A stretch of 64,000 nucleotides of DNA from Paracyclopina nana (GCA_019096065.1 JAGUCH010000007.1:6656501-6720500), one strand, 5' to 3'. Positions 1-10,253 are shown, counted from the first letter of the stretch. Numbers and translations are program-made. The notes: generated by a model not told the origin, from the letters alone.

Positions 1-880
1 CAAGATAAAGATGCAACTTTGCATGAACCCACTCTAATTTTAGCTTTATTTTTTTTCTTGTAGCAAAACTGGTTTTAAAACATTTTTAGACATCAATCAA
101 GTTTCACAGAAATTGAAGTACACAGAAAAACACTTTTTGTTCATGCTCATCAAAGCCTGAAAGTATCAAACCAAAATCATAAACATGAGCAACTTAAAAT
201 TGTTTTGGAAGAGTTGCAATCCCGACCAGATGTATAATTAGGGAGTGTAGTCAAAATCTCAGTTTTGCTTAATGATTGCATTTAAAAATGTATGGCAGCA
301 ATCAAATTCCACTCAGTCATCATGCAAAGGCTGTGTTCATCTACTGAGCATTGTATTGAGTTGGTAGTAGACCACAACTTAAGTATGTATTGCTTTTTGA
401 AAAGGTCAACTCGCACACTTGGCTGAGTTTGTGTAACTCCTGTTTTTAAAAACATGCCTTTTTTGGTGATTATTACACTATGGTGTGTGTCCAAAAATCC
501 TTGTCTTTTTCACTATCATATCACCAAATAGCATTTTGTGAGGTTTTGCTCCTCGAAAATTTCATGCTTGGTCGCGCTAAATTGGCCGTAGAAAAATTGT
601 CTTTGTTGATGCTGCTTTGATTAGCTACTTTACAAGTGGAACATTTATGGCTTAGATGATTCAAACAAAAAAATATTTTGTATATCTGATGTTATGTAAC
701 CCGGAATTTTGAAGCCAGACAGAAATACAAATCGTGGGAATTTAGATGCCTTTTTTGCCAAATTGAATTTCAGCTGGAAAAAAAACCAGAATTGAAGCCA
801 TAAATATTGGCATTCAAGGAATGAACTCTTATTTTAGCCTTTTCACTGGCATTTTCGCACTTTTCAGTCCACTGACTTTA
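1..880. other. Intergenic sequence, no gene seen
   Basis: AT-rich sequence upstream of the first prepropeptide gene. The only open frame above 60 codons (282-494, minus) has no start context, splice sites or recognisable motif and looks like chance. I see no RNA gene or clear repeat here. Confidence 0.5.
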
Positions 881-890
881 CTCAAAATCC

Positions 891-957
891 TATAAAAGGC
901 CACACATTTGCAGAAGTGGTCATCATTGCAGCTCTGATTACCACAGAGGGCATACAT
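891..957 (+). promoter_or_regulatory. Core promoter of prepropeptide gene 1
   Basis: A TATAAAAGG box starts at 891. About 33 bases downstream lies a block (924-957) that reads almost the same as the block at 1892-1925 in front of prepropeptide gene 2, including CATTGCAGCTCTGATT and CAGAGGGCATAC. Spacing from the TATA box places the transcription start at about 920-930. The shared block is probably the 5' UTR start or an initiator-proximal element inherited from a common ancestor gene. Confidence 0.7.
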
Positions 958-976
958 CCACTTTTAATTCAATACA

Positions 977-1422
977 ATGAATTCCTCTTTGGTAATTATA
1001 CTTACAAGGGAATTTTCCTTTAATTATTTTTTTGCTCATAGATTGTTGCTTTTGCTGTTTTGGCCTTGGCCTCAGCTGCCCCTTATTATGGCCATGGACA
1101 ATGGCAATGGCCAAGCTCTTATGGACCAGGATTCAGCAGCACTTGCTTTGGCTGCAGGGGGAAAAGGTCAGCTGAGCCAGAACCTTACCACGGTTATGGT
1201 TATGGTCTTGGATATGGATATGGAGGTGGTGTGGCTCACCATCCCTATGGAGGCTCCTCCTATGTTGGAAGGACCATTTGGGGCCTTGGAAAGAAGAAGA
1301 GGTCAGCTGATCCTGAACCAGAGCCTTACTATGGTTATGGTCATGGAGTGGCTCACCATCCCTATGGAGGCTCCTCTTATGTTGGAAGAACCATTTGGGG
1401 CCTTGGCAATGGATACTACTGA
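977..1422 (+). CDS. Secreted Tyr/Gly-rich prepropeptide 1 (two exons)
   Basis: Model: exon 1 977-991, a 50-nt GT-AG intron (992-1041), exon 2 1042-1422; 131 aa. Exon 1 plus the start of exon 2 give a signal peptide (MNSSL then IVAFAVLALASA). The secreted part has a CxxC segment (FSSTCFGCRGKR), then two units that each begin RSAEPEP or RSADPEPEP, run through Gly/Tyr/His-rich sequence and end HPYGGSSYVGRTIWGLG. GKR and GKKKR sites separate the parts; the Gly before the basic residues would allow C-terminal amidation (IWGL-amide). This is the layout of a secretory-pathway peptide precursor. A cuticle or structural role is possible given the Gly/Tyr richness. I do not recognise a named family. 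AATAAA at 1451 fits the poly(A) signal. It is paralogous to the gene at 1933-3167. Confidence 0.85.
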
Positions 1423-1450
1423 AGAAAACCTCTCTAAATCACAAATTTGC

Positions 1451-1456
1451 AATAAA
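1451..1456 (+). terminator. Poly(A) signal of prepropeptide gene 1
   Basis: AATAAA lies about 30 bases after the stop codon, on the coding strand and in AT-rich sequence. Confidence 0.6.
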
Positions 1457-1537
1457 TCAGACACATTAAGTTTACCAAATCTTGCATCCTTAATGTGATG
1501 TTCATTTACTGTTTTTTTCATTCTGGACGACAATTTA

Positions 1538-1690
1538 CTATTTTCAGTTTCGATCAATTTTTTATACCAAATTGAAAGAAAACCATCAAGTCTCATTACT
1601 TAGCCATTTGATTTGGAGATGTTGTTAAGCCAAAAAATTTCTCATGTCTGCAGAAAGTTAAATGTCGTCAAATCAAGAAGAACTTGAAAT
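1538..1690. repeat. Copy of the TTCAGTTT/AAACTGAA dispersed repeat
   Basis: Contains TTTTCAGTTTCGATC, then CAAGTCTCATTA and CCATTTGATTTGG, a combination that recurs many times in the window (near 2800, 4900, 6090, 7610, 8700, 10350, 30450, 31180, 62930 and 63600). No coding potential was seen. It fills much of the gap between the two prepropeptide genes. Confidence 0.6.
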
Positions 1691-1831
1691 TACGTCAATA
1701 TAAATTGGTTATTTTGATGAAGGATCTTATTATCACCAATCACCAGGGGAGCTACTTGACATTTCTAGCTATTTCTGCCTTGAAACGAAGCCAATCAGTA
1801 AAGATATGCACCCACTCAGGATGTACCTGAA

Positions 1832-1865
1832 GCGCGCGCGCGCGCGCGCATTTCAACCTATATAA
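1832..1865 (+). promoter_or_regulatory. (CG)n run and TATA box of prepropeptide gene 2
   Basis: An uninterrupted alternating GC/CG run covers about 1832-1849 and stops some 10 bases before TATATAAGG (1859-1867). The start region shared with gene 1 follows at 1892-1925. The TATA box and shared block support a core promoter. The alternating purine-pyrimidine run just upstream is a Z-DNA-prone sequence; any regulatory effect is inference. Confidence 0.6.
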
Positions 1866-1932
1866 GGGCCCTGAGGGCAACTGGGAATCACTCATTGCAG
1901 CTCTGATTTTTGCAGAGGGCATACACTCCAAA

Positions 1933-3167
1933 ATGATGAAGCTGATCTTGGTAAGTCATTGTCCTTTCAAGCATTGAGCTTTGAATTAAAATATGGGCTT
2001 AATTGCAGTTGACCGCACTTGCTGCAGTGGCTGTGGCTGATCCTGGATACTTTTATCCTGGATACTACCACCAGCAAAACTGGCCTGGCTTCAGGGCTCC
2101 TGGATTCTCCTCCACCTGCTATGGATGCAGGGGCAAGAGGTCAGCTGAGCCTGAGCCTGCCTACTATGCTCACCCTGGATTCTACTATGGACTCCGCCCC
2201 TATGCCTATGGCCCTGGCATCGCTGCCCACCCCACTGGCACCTCTTACACTCAAAGGAGCCCCCAGGTAACTAATACATTCATTCGACTTGATGGGAATG
2301 TTGCTAGTCCAGCCTTGTTTTTGTCTCAATTTGATAACACTGCTCACCAAAAATAATCAGTGTCCACAACCACTGACACAGTTTCAACTGCAAAGGTTGC
2401 GAATTAATCAGGATTCAAATGTTCGGATTCGTCGAATTATTATAGCATATTGATGCCCAACTAGAAATTTTCCCAAGTTTTCTGAAAGTTATTGTAACGT
2501 ATTAGCACTCCTTCGTTTTACCCTAGTTGAGTTGATGTCGTTATATGGCATTATCTGCCTTACCACCAATGTAAAAAAATCAAAGGTGACTCAGAAAATT
2601 GGTGTATTTGATGTTTCTTTGGTGGCAAGACAGTTAAAGTTTCTTAATGACATGAAGTCTATGCTGATAAAATGTATGAGTTTTATTGAGATTTATTTTG
2701 TCGCAAGAGGGCTCTAAATTTCTGGTTCGGATTGAAGCGCTTCTGGATTTGACGACATTTAACTTTTTGTCGATAAGAGTAATTTTTTGGCTTAGCAATG
2801 TCTACGAATCAAATGGCAAAGTAATGAGACTTCATGCTCTGCTTTCAATTTGGTTTTCAGTCATCGAAACTGAATTTTGTTGAATTGGGTAAACATGAGC
2901 TTACGTCAAGATTTCTTAATGTTTCAGGGCCTTGGCAAGAGGTCAGCTGACGAGGAGCCTGCAGCTGTTGAAGAGGCCCCAAGAGCCTATGGCATCCACC
3001 CCAAGGGAGGCAAAAGCTTTGTGGCCAACCAAGTTTGGGGAGCCAGAGCCAAGAGATCTGCTGAGCCAGGATATGGTTACTATGGACTCCTTCCCTATGC
3101 TGGACATGCTTACCATCCAGGATATGCCACCTCCTATGTTGGCCGCACCATCTGGGGACTCCACTAA
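1933..3167 (+). CDS. Secreted Tyr/Gly-rich prepropeptide 2 (three exons)
   Basis: Model: exons 1933-1950, 2009-2266 and 2928-3167, all joined at phase 0; 171 aa. The signal peptide is split by intron 1 (MMKLIL then LTALAAVAVA), at the same place as in gene 1. The mature region holds FSSTCYGCRGKRSAEPEP, a Tyr/Pro-rich segment, GLGKRSADEEP, GGKSFVANQVWGARAKR, and a last unit RSAEPGYGYYG ending SYVGRTIWGLH. KR sites divide it into about four peptides. The last unit ends in His before the stop, so unlike gene 1 it has no Gly for amidation. Intron 2 (661 nt) carries a copied piece of the neighbouring lipocalin gene and a fold-back element. The identical SYVGRTIWGL motif and shared promoter block show a tandem duplication with gene 1. 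Function is unknown. Confidence 0.85.
2280..2455 (-). pseudogene. Copied fragment of lipocalin exon 3 and adjoining intron
   Basis: This stretch of prepropeptide intron 2 aligns by eye with 4402-4573, the first part of lipocalin exon 3 plus its upstream intron. Shared blocks include ATTCGACTTGAT, AATAATCAGTGTCCACAACC and CAGTTTCAACTGCAAA. The copy keeps the plus-strand order, so the lipocalin exon lies antisense to its host gene. Similarity continues into the fold-back element at 2456-2730, implying that one block was duplicated. The copy has no full reading frame. Confidence 0.75.
2456..2730. repeat. Fold-back MITE, CAACCAGAAAT family, copy A
   Basis: Ends resemble CAACTAGAAATTTT and AAATTTCTGGTT, which are inverted. 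The two arms pair around ATGTCGTTA...TTACTGCC and its reverse form. Related copies lie at 4574-4828, 5666-5941 and 9977-10253. No protein is encoded, so it would be a non-autonomous DNA element. This copy lies in intron 2 of prepropeptide gene 2. Confidence 0.65.
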
Positions 3168-3199
3168 GAACTCTGAAATGTTGCTCAAAAAAGTGCAAA

Positions 3200-4270
3200 T
3201 ATGACCATAATGGTCAACAAAAAGAAATATATACAAGCTTTTTCAAACCTACTAAAAGGATTTTTTTTATCGCGGAATCCCAAAGTAAATATCTCCCAAC
3301 CTCCCTTTTATATAAATTAAACATGAATTTTAAAGCCAAACATTTTTTCTTCAGTTTTTTCACTCTAGAAATATCTTTTGATTATTCAAATTTTTTTTCA
3401 AATTGAAGGTATTCAAAACAATCATTTCAGCTTTTTTTCATGACAATTAGTCATTGCATTATTAGCTTCCAAAAAGTGCATTTGAATTATGAATTTCAAA
3501 AATGTTTGCTTGCAAATATGTCTAGTCATCCAGGATTTGTTTTGGGTCAGCACCATCTCATCAGTGAAATATGAGATATTTCTTGCAAGCCTGCATTTGA
3601 ACAAGACAGACTTTGCTTTCTTTTCCTTTGCAAAAAGCAATTATTGGCATTTAATGTTTCTAGTTAATGAAGGACAAAGCTATTCATAGACTTGCTCAGT
3701 TGAGTATAGACAATAAAAGGTGCAAGCACTCTTAGCCTGATTATCAGTCAATAATTTCACTCATCTTGATCAACTGCAATTGTAATAATTTTACACTGTG
3801 ATGTAGACGTGGGTAAACTGATGGCACCAAATGTTGCCCACCACTACATTGCTGTGGAAATAATTGAGCATCGAGAGAAGAATCTATTAAAAAAGGTAAT
3901 TTTAGGCCCTGTTCACCTGCTTGATGTTATGCACAATTTTGTGGGCCAAAACACCCATAAATTAAATGTTTACCTTTTTTTCACATTTAAAATTGAGCTA
4001 ATTTTCAAAGTTGCTTGAAAAATCTGTATGGACTTTCCATTAGTTTTAAATTGCTTTTCGAATAAAGGTTATAAAGGTTTTGCCAAAAAAATAAATTGCA
4101 TGTTTTCCCTTACAAATTAGTGATACTTTATTCATTTTCCTGAAACAATCACATGGATACTTTAGCCAGTATTTTCAAAGTGTGGGTGAATTGCCATAGT
4201 CATCAGAAGGAAGAGAGTAAGAAAGCCTCATTTGTTACAGTACACACCAATAATTATGATAATTAATTAG
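3200..4270. other. Gap between prepropeptide gene 2 and lipocalin gene
   Basis: No gene is supported. There is a GGCCCTGTTCACCTG motif at 3905-3919, the end sequence of a dispersed TIR family seen elsewhere in the window. A TAAAAGG box near 3715 followed by ATCAGTC could be a stray promoter of the prepropeptide type, but no coding exon follows it. Confidence 0.45.
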
Positions 4271-4278
4271 CATTATTT

Positions 4279-5496
4279 CTAAAAGCATCCCTCTTGATCA
4301 ATGGAGTATTTGTAGTTGCCCTCCACTTTGGCATCTCGAATGGCTGCACGAGCTCGGTCAAGATCAGCTGAGGGCAAAGTGCGAGTTCTGGACAAGATTC
4401 GACTTGATTGGAATGTTGCTGGTCCAGCCTCGTTTTTGACACACTGCGACAACACTGCCCACCGAGAATAATCAGTGTCCACAACCACAGACACAGTTTC
4501 AACTGCAAAAGGTTGCGAATTAATTAGCATTCAAATGTTCCGGATTCATCAAACTATTATATTGCATACCGATGCCCAAAATAAAATATTCCCAAGTTTT
4601 CTGAAAGTTATTGTAACGTAACTTCATTTTACCCATGTTGAGTTTTTGTCGTTACGTAACATTAACTGCCAAATAACCTGAGTGAAAAATTGGAAGGTGA
4701 CACGGATAATTGGTGTTTCTGATTTTGCTTAGGTGACAAGGCAGTTAATGTTTCATAGTGACATAAACTGTACGTTGATGAAACGTTGAAGTTTCACTGC
4801 GGGTATAAGAGAGCTCAGAATTTGAGATACTTATATTTCATTGACGTTCTTTTACTCTATGACGTGCCATTCATTTTTTTGACTTTGCGCACTTTTCAAA
4901 TCAAATGGTAGCTTAATGAGACTCAATGGTTAGCTCTGAATATTGCTTTCAGTTTGCAAGACTGAAAGCAAACTGTGAGGTAAAACTTGGATATACATCC
5001 GGATTTTCATCGAATGATAAAAAAGCTTTCGATACCTTGAAAACTTACCGTTCTTAAAAGTGGTGTCCCACTTTGCAGTGGTCTCATTGGACAGGATGGC
5101 AAATGTTGGCACGCTGTACATGAATCCAGTTTTAGGTGGGAATCTGAACGTGAAGTTGGAAATCATGACTTTCACATCGGTGCCATCCACCTCTGGAATT
5201 CCATCCATGGTGAATTTGAAGCCAAGGCAATCCAAATGGTTCAACTTGGTGACCTCGGCAAATTCGTACTCCACAATGTACCAATCACCCAAAAACTGCA
5301 CCAAAGTTATTGTAATCAGTTGTGATCATATTTCGAAATACTTTACTTGGTTGAGGTCAAAGTTTTCCATTCCCTTGGGGCAGCTTTTCATGTTGAGTGC
5401 TGCCAAGAGATCCGGATTGACATAGTTTGACGAGAAAGCCAAGGAAGAGGTGAATAACGTGGCCAAGGCCAAGAGCAAACCTTTTGGCCAAGACAT
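4279..5496 (-). CDS. Apolipoprotein-D-like secreted lipocalin (three coding exons)
   Basis: Model on minus: exons 5496-5347, 5295-5049 and 4502-4279; 206 aa, a normal lipocalin length. Phases match at both junctions (0, then 1). Residues 1-20 are a signal peptide (MSWPKGLLLALATLFTSSLA). The lipocalin signature follows as NFDLNQFLGDWYIVEYEF, which is the GxW motif region. Near the C-terminus VVVDTDYSRWAVLSQC matches the conserved strand and cysteine of the ApoD group, followed by an SRTRTLPS segment and a final Cys. The family binds small hydrophobic ligands in a beta-barrel; the ligand here is unknown. Intron 1 is 51 nt. Intron 2 is 546 nt and contains a fold-back element. The start ATG directly follows a TTGTTGCAG acceptor, so a non-coding 5' exon is expected. 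Confidence 0.85.
4574..4828. repeat. Fold-back MITE, CAACCAGAAAT family, copy B
   Basis: Lies in lipocalin intron 2. It shares CCCAAGTTTTCTGAAAG, GTTGAGTTTTTGTCG and the inverted AATGTTTCATAGTGACAT arm with the other copies. The terminal inverted repeats are more decayed than in copy D. It continues into a TTCAGTTT/AAACTGAA unit ending near 4980. Confidence 0.6.
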
Positions 5497-5665
5497 CTGC
5501 AACAATCAGCACCACAGTGAAAAGTAATGAGCTTTTAGGACTATCGAGAAATCTTGTCAGTTGTGACTGTGTGACTCAGGAAATGCGGCAAAGAAGTGAG
5601 AAAAGAGATAAGGGGAAATTGTGTCAAATCAGGGCAAAAGTTGGCTTTATCTACCAATTATTACA

Positions 5666-5941
5666 CCCAAACAGAAATTTTCCCAAGTTTTCTGAAAGTT
5701 ATTCTAACGCGTTAGCACTCCTTCATTTTACCCAAGTTGAGTTAATGTCGATTTGTATCATTAACTGCCTTACCACTTATGTAAAGAAATCGAAGGTCAC
5801 TTGCAAAATTGGCGTTTTCGATTTTACATAGGTGGCAAGGCAATTAATGTTACGTAATGACATAAAGTCGATGTTAATGAAATGCACAAGTTTTGCTACG
5901 GGTTGTTTTGGTGCTTGAGGACTAAAAATTTCTGGTTGAGA
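5666..5941. repeat. Fold-back MITE, CAACCAGAAAT family, copy C
   Basis: Ends CCCAAACAGAAATTTT and AAATTTCTGGTTG are inverted. The internal arms CATTAACTGCCTTACCAC and GGTGGCAAGGCAATTAATG can pair. It lies in the presumed 5' UTR intron of the lipocalin gene and is followed by sequence also found after copy D (ACTGTGCAGTTTT and AAAATTAACATCGCT), so the copied unit is longer than the hairpin. Confidence 0.65.
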
Positions 5942-6242
5942 ACTGTGCAGTTTTGAGCTCAAAATTAACATCGCTTACAAAATGTAAGGAAGTGTATTCC
6001 TTTACGATACATTTGTTTTTCACTCAACAATTTGACGATGTAAAAAATATTTTAACGAAACTAGGTATGTATTCAAATCAAACGGTCAACTAATGATAAT
6101 CGATTGTCTGCTCTCAGCTTTCGATTCAGTTTGCAAAACTGAAATCGAACAAGGAAGCACTTACTTTGTTAGCGTCAAGATTTTTTACAATTTTTTAGCG
6201 AAAGCCACAAGTAATTTATGATTGTTTTTTTTTAATGTGTAC

Positions 6243-6301
6243 CTTCAGTCGAGGTTCGATGCACAATGGTTGCCCTTTTGGTGGCACTCATCGATTTTAT
6301 A
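6243..6301 (-). promoter_or_regulatory. Candidate lipocalin promoter and 5' UTR exon
   Basis: On the minus strand a TATAAA box lies at about 6296-6301. Some 50 bases further on, GACTGAAG is followed by GTACAC (intron start near 6243), a possible donor. This would splice over about 750 bases to the TTGTTGCAG acceptor just before the lipocalin ATG at 5496. Spacing and orientation fit a non-coding first exon, but nothing here is coding, so transcript evidence would be needed. Confidence 0.4.
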
Positions 6302-6309
6302 GACTTTTA

Positions 6310-7610
6310 GCTTTTTGGGTCAACTACAGCTAAATGGAAAATCGTGGTAGGAGGGAGATGGATATCTGTAATGGTGGCATTCATTCGAGTCATAATCATA
6401 ATGGCGACAATTAAATGCACCACAACTTTATTTTGCACACATAATTGCAAGGATGACGGCGTAATTGGGTCTTGAGCTGGCGATTTTTGCCAAGCAAACA
6501 AACAAAAATCTGTAGGCTTTCACTGGTGGGATTTGGGGACTTTTGGGGGTAGACTCGATCCTTCGGTCGATGCCTAATTTAAAAGTTGGCAAAAGTTTCT
6601 GTCTGAAAGTTAGCTTGATGATTATGAGGCAACGCACGCGAATAAACCATGAGAAGACATTATTTTTTTCGGCCTGCTCTCTCGCTAAAAAATTTTAATG
6701 CACAAGGCTCAACAAGGGGGCGGTAAAAGTTTGCCAACATAAAAATCTAATCTGTGTGGTAGAAAAAAAGCATTAGGCTTTGTTTGTAGCGGGGGAAAAA
6801 CGCGTATTGACAGGGTAGGAAATCTACGCTGACAACAGATGGGAGCGGGCAAGGATAACTTTTACATTTAATCTTGTGTTTCATCAGTTTTTTAAAAAAC
6901 TTATTGCATTGTAACACTTTTTGTATTGAAAAAACTGAAGTTTAAAAGTGCAATTGAAGAACTGAAGCTGTGAAATGCTTTTTAAAAATTACCCTGAAAA
7001 GATTTTTGAAATAATTTTGCTTTTTGACATGATTTCAAGTTCAATTTTAACACTGAATATAATAGATTTTAAGTGAAAGTATTCAGTACTGTTGATCTGG
7101 TTTAAAGTTTTACAAGAAATAAAAATGCATACGATTGTGGGGGGCGGGCCTTCGCCGCTGCTCACTCAAAAGAGAAGCATTGCCAACTGAAGCGCTAAAA
7201 GCGAGCACTTATTTTAGCTGATTGCAATCATGACATGGAAAAAGTCTAGTCCTTAGCATTATTATGGGGAACTAAGCGGATCCGGAAATGAAATGCGCAA
7301 AAAATGCCCGCATTATGAATGTCTGGAAATCTGTAATTATCATCTACGCCGTATACTCGTGTCATTTTCTCTGAATTGAAATATGACTTGGCCATTCTTC
7401 CAGATAAGCGCTAACTTCATTGTGCAAAATAGCCCCTTTTATTTGCGACTCACGCTTTTTCATGATTCATGGCTCCTTTTTCAGATAAGACTTATTTTTC
7501 TTCAAATGGGGGCAAAACTATGGCTCATATCTGGCTTAGCTCAATTGCTGCGTTCATCTACGAATGTATGCGAAATAATCGCTGAAAGAAATATTTTACT
7601 TCAATGTTCA
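6310..7610. other. Intergenic sequence, no gene seen
   Basis: AT-rich sequence with only short open frames lacking start context or motifs. A TTCAGTTGTGAAAACTGAA unit of the dispersed repeat begins near 7612 at the right edge. I see no RNA gene. Confidence 0.45.
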
Positions 7611-7653
7611 TTTTCAGTTGTGAAAACTGAACGTGAATTTGGAAGTTGCTCAG

Positions 7654-8348
7654 GGGTGAGCACAATAACGTCGAATTTAGAGTTGTTTTTACGTCGAATG
7701 AGTGAGTCGCATTAGCGTCGACATCGGGCATTCACTTAAGACGACACTTTTGTCATAGTTGTTTTAATCTCGACATCCGGGCATACAATAAAGTCGACAG
7801 GTTTGAACATGTTCTTTTAATGTCGACACCGGACGCCTTAGCGTCGACAAAAGATATTTTTTTGTCAACACACATCAGCATTATAATAGGTTACTGCATA
7901 TTTGACTGTTTTAGCATTTTTTTCATAGAGGAAGTAAAATCTTAGGCTAGGTTTACTTTTTTATTATAACTGATATTTTGGGAAAAAATATCTCAGAGAA
8001 ATAATGAAAAAACAAGACTTTTTTAATGGAGCAGAATGGATTTTGTTACCAAAAGACTGAGTCCAAAGTCAGAATCTGAAAAATGATTTTACAATTTACC
8101 AAAATAGCTCCAAATTCTGTCTACGCTAAAGCATGGTTTGTCGACATAGAAGCATGAGGTGTCGACATTAATGCATGATGTGTCTATGCTAATATTACAT
8201 TGGTATTTCGACACAAAAGCAACTCTCACAAAAGTGTCGATGTAAAAACATCATGTAGTAAAAAAAATGTCGACATTAAAACATCTCTCGCAAAAGTGTC
8301 GACGCAAATGCAACTCTCGCAATAGTGTCGTCGTTATTGATGGCGCCC
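7654..8348. mobile_element. 695-bp fold-back DNA element with GTCGACA arrays and 9-bp TSD
   Basis: The element is bounded by GTTGCTCAG on both sides (7645-7653 and 8349-8357), a 9-bp target duplication. Its ends are inverted: GGGTGAGCACAATAACGTCGA on the left, and GGGCGCCATCAATAACGAC when the right end is read in reverse. Each arm carries several spaced GTCGACA-type units, oriented outward-in on both arms; the centre is AT-rich. No reading frame of note is present, so it is non-autonomous. It sits inside a copy of the TTCAGTTT/AAACTGAA repeat. The empty-site sequence is visible by comparison with the sister copy near 8745, which reads through without interruption. An 8-9 bp TSD with fold-back arms would suit a Mutator-like or hAT-like origin, but the ends do not settle the superfamily. 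Confidence 0.8.
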
Positions 8349-8805
8349 GTTGCTCAGCAAATCTCATCAATTTGCCATTTGATTTGATTTTGTAACTTCG
8401 TCAAAAAAATTCTTTGTTCGTCAAAAAGGAAAATGTCGTCAAAATGATTGTTTTTCCTAATTGTCATGAAAATAGCTGTTTAGATGAATATATGAACTTT
8501 TTCCTTTGTACTGTTGTCAATATTGAAAACTAAATGGGAAATAGTAGGAAGTAAGGAATCAAGTCACATTAATTCGCTACTTGATTAGAATCAGTGATTA
8601 TAGGCTAAAAAATACCCTTTTTCAACTGAACGAAAAATGTGGTCAATAGCTTAAGTTTGCCTTTTTGCAATGTTCATCTACAATTAAATGTCAAAAAAGA
8701 AATTTCACTCCATTGTTTGTTTTCACTTTTGAAAACTGAATGTGAATTCAAAAGTTACTAAGCGAATCTCATCAATTCCCCATTTGATTTGACTTTTTCA
8801 CTTGA

Positions 8806-8963
8806 GGGCGTTCTCATATTGGACTTTAGCTTACCAAAACCTGATTTTGGTTAACCAAAAACTGGTTTTAGTAAAGCTCTATGTAGTGGCTACCTACCGA
8901 AAACTGGTTTTTGGTTAACCAAAATCAGGTTTTGGTAAGCTAAAGTCCAATATGAGAACGCCC
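8806..8963. repeat. Near-perfect 158-bp palindrome (fold-back MITE)
   Basis: GGGCGTTCTCATATTGGAC at the left is repeated in reverse complement at the right (GTCCAATATGAGAACGCCC). Pairing continues through CTTACCAAAACCTGATTTTG and beyond, leaving about 25 unpaired bases in the middle. It interrupts another copy of the TTCAGTTT/AAACTGAA repeat. The target duplication is short and ambiguous. Confidence 0.75.
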
Positions 8964-9976
8964 TTTGGTCAAAAAAATCTTCAATTTGACAAAAAGAAAA
9001 TTGTTGTCAAAACGTTAGTTTTTCTCATCATAAAGGCAAAATGACGTAGGTGAACACCGCATGTATGGAGCCCCTGATTGGTCAGGAAAGCCTCCTCCTT
9101 CTCCCTTCCGAAAGTCATGTGTAGTATACCAATGTACCTTACATTATTACATGTAAGAAGGCTACACCTTCGCCGCATTCTCGAGGGTCAACATTACACA
9201 CATTCCAGCTGCGACTCGTGAAAGTCACAATTCTTTCATGGATTTGATCTTGCAACATTTCATCATCATGAGGGCAAAAAGTGTGGCTCGCAAGGTTTCA
9301 CATCCCCATAAAAAGAGCTTAACCAGTTTGTCCGGACATCCAAGTAAGTAGAATGTATTTTGAAAGTATCCACCTGAATACATGTATTGAATACAAGACA
9401 TTGAGTACACATTGATTTTTCCCTGTTCACTAGTGATTTTGACGCTTTTCTTTGGCACTTATCTAGTCAGTACAATTTTGACTGTATTTGAATGTATCGC
9501 CCAGGGCAATACAGGCAAAATACAAGAAATTATAAATAAGCCTAATGTTTTAGTTGAGGTAACATTTATCAAATTAGAAAATCAATAAAAGTTTTGTAGA
9601 TTTTATATATCTTAGCAATTAGAAAGCTCTTTTTTAGAAGTGAAAGCCTCTCTGTATCCTCTCTTGGGAGCCAAATTTGTGCGATTAATCAAGGCTTTTG
9701 TTTTGTCATGTGAGTTTGGAAAGCAATTTTTGTGGCCTGGCAGGTATATGACGTGTCGATATGTATCATTATTCATGTCCCAGTGGGCCCCAGATTATCA
9801 CCCTGTACTAAAGTTGCATGTTCAGGAGTCATGAGGTAATGTGATTGAGACTCATTAGATGGTCGCGAGGAAACAATATTACACAACTACAACTGCACAC
9901 TGTCCAACCATAGCATTAATGCTCAATCATGTGCAGACTATTAAAAGCTAACGACAACATAAAACATTGCAAGGAA

Positions 9977-10253
9977 CCCAACCAGAAATTTTCCCAAGTT
10001 TTCTATAAGTTATTGTAAATTGTTAGCACTCCTTCGTTTTACCCATGTTGAGTTTATGTCGTTAAGTAACATAAGCTGCCTTACCCACCTTTGTTAAAAA
10101 AATTGAAGGTGACACTGACTATTGGTGTTTTTGATTTTATTTAGGTGGCAAGGCAATTAATGTTACGTAATGACATACAGTCGATGTTGATAAAACGTAC
10201 AAGTTTCACTGAATTTTATATTTGCATTTGAGGGCTCAGTATTTCTGGTTGGG
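9977..10253. repeat. Fold-back MITE, CAACCAGAAAT family, copy D (best ends)
   Basis: The clearest member: the left end is CCCAACCAGAAATTTT and the right end ATTTCTGGTTGGG. It is 277 bp with internal arms around ATGTCGTTAAGTAACATAA and TTAATGTTACGTAATGACAT. No coding capacity. Confidence 0.7.

Noticed and set aside
977-1498. A 173-codon + frame over prepropeptide gene 1
   Set aside because: It reads through the intron in another frame and is rich in Met/Leu from Gly/Tyr codons; the spliced 131-aa frame with signal peptide explains the locus better.
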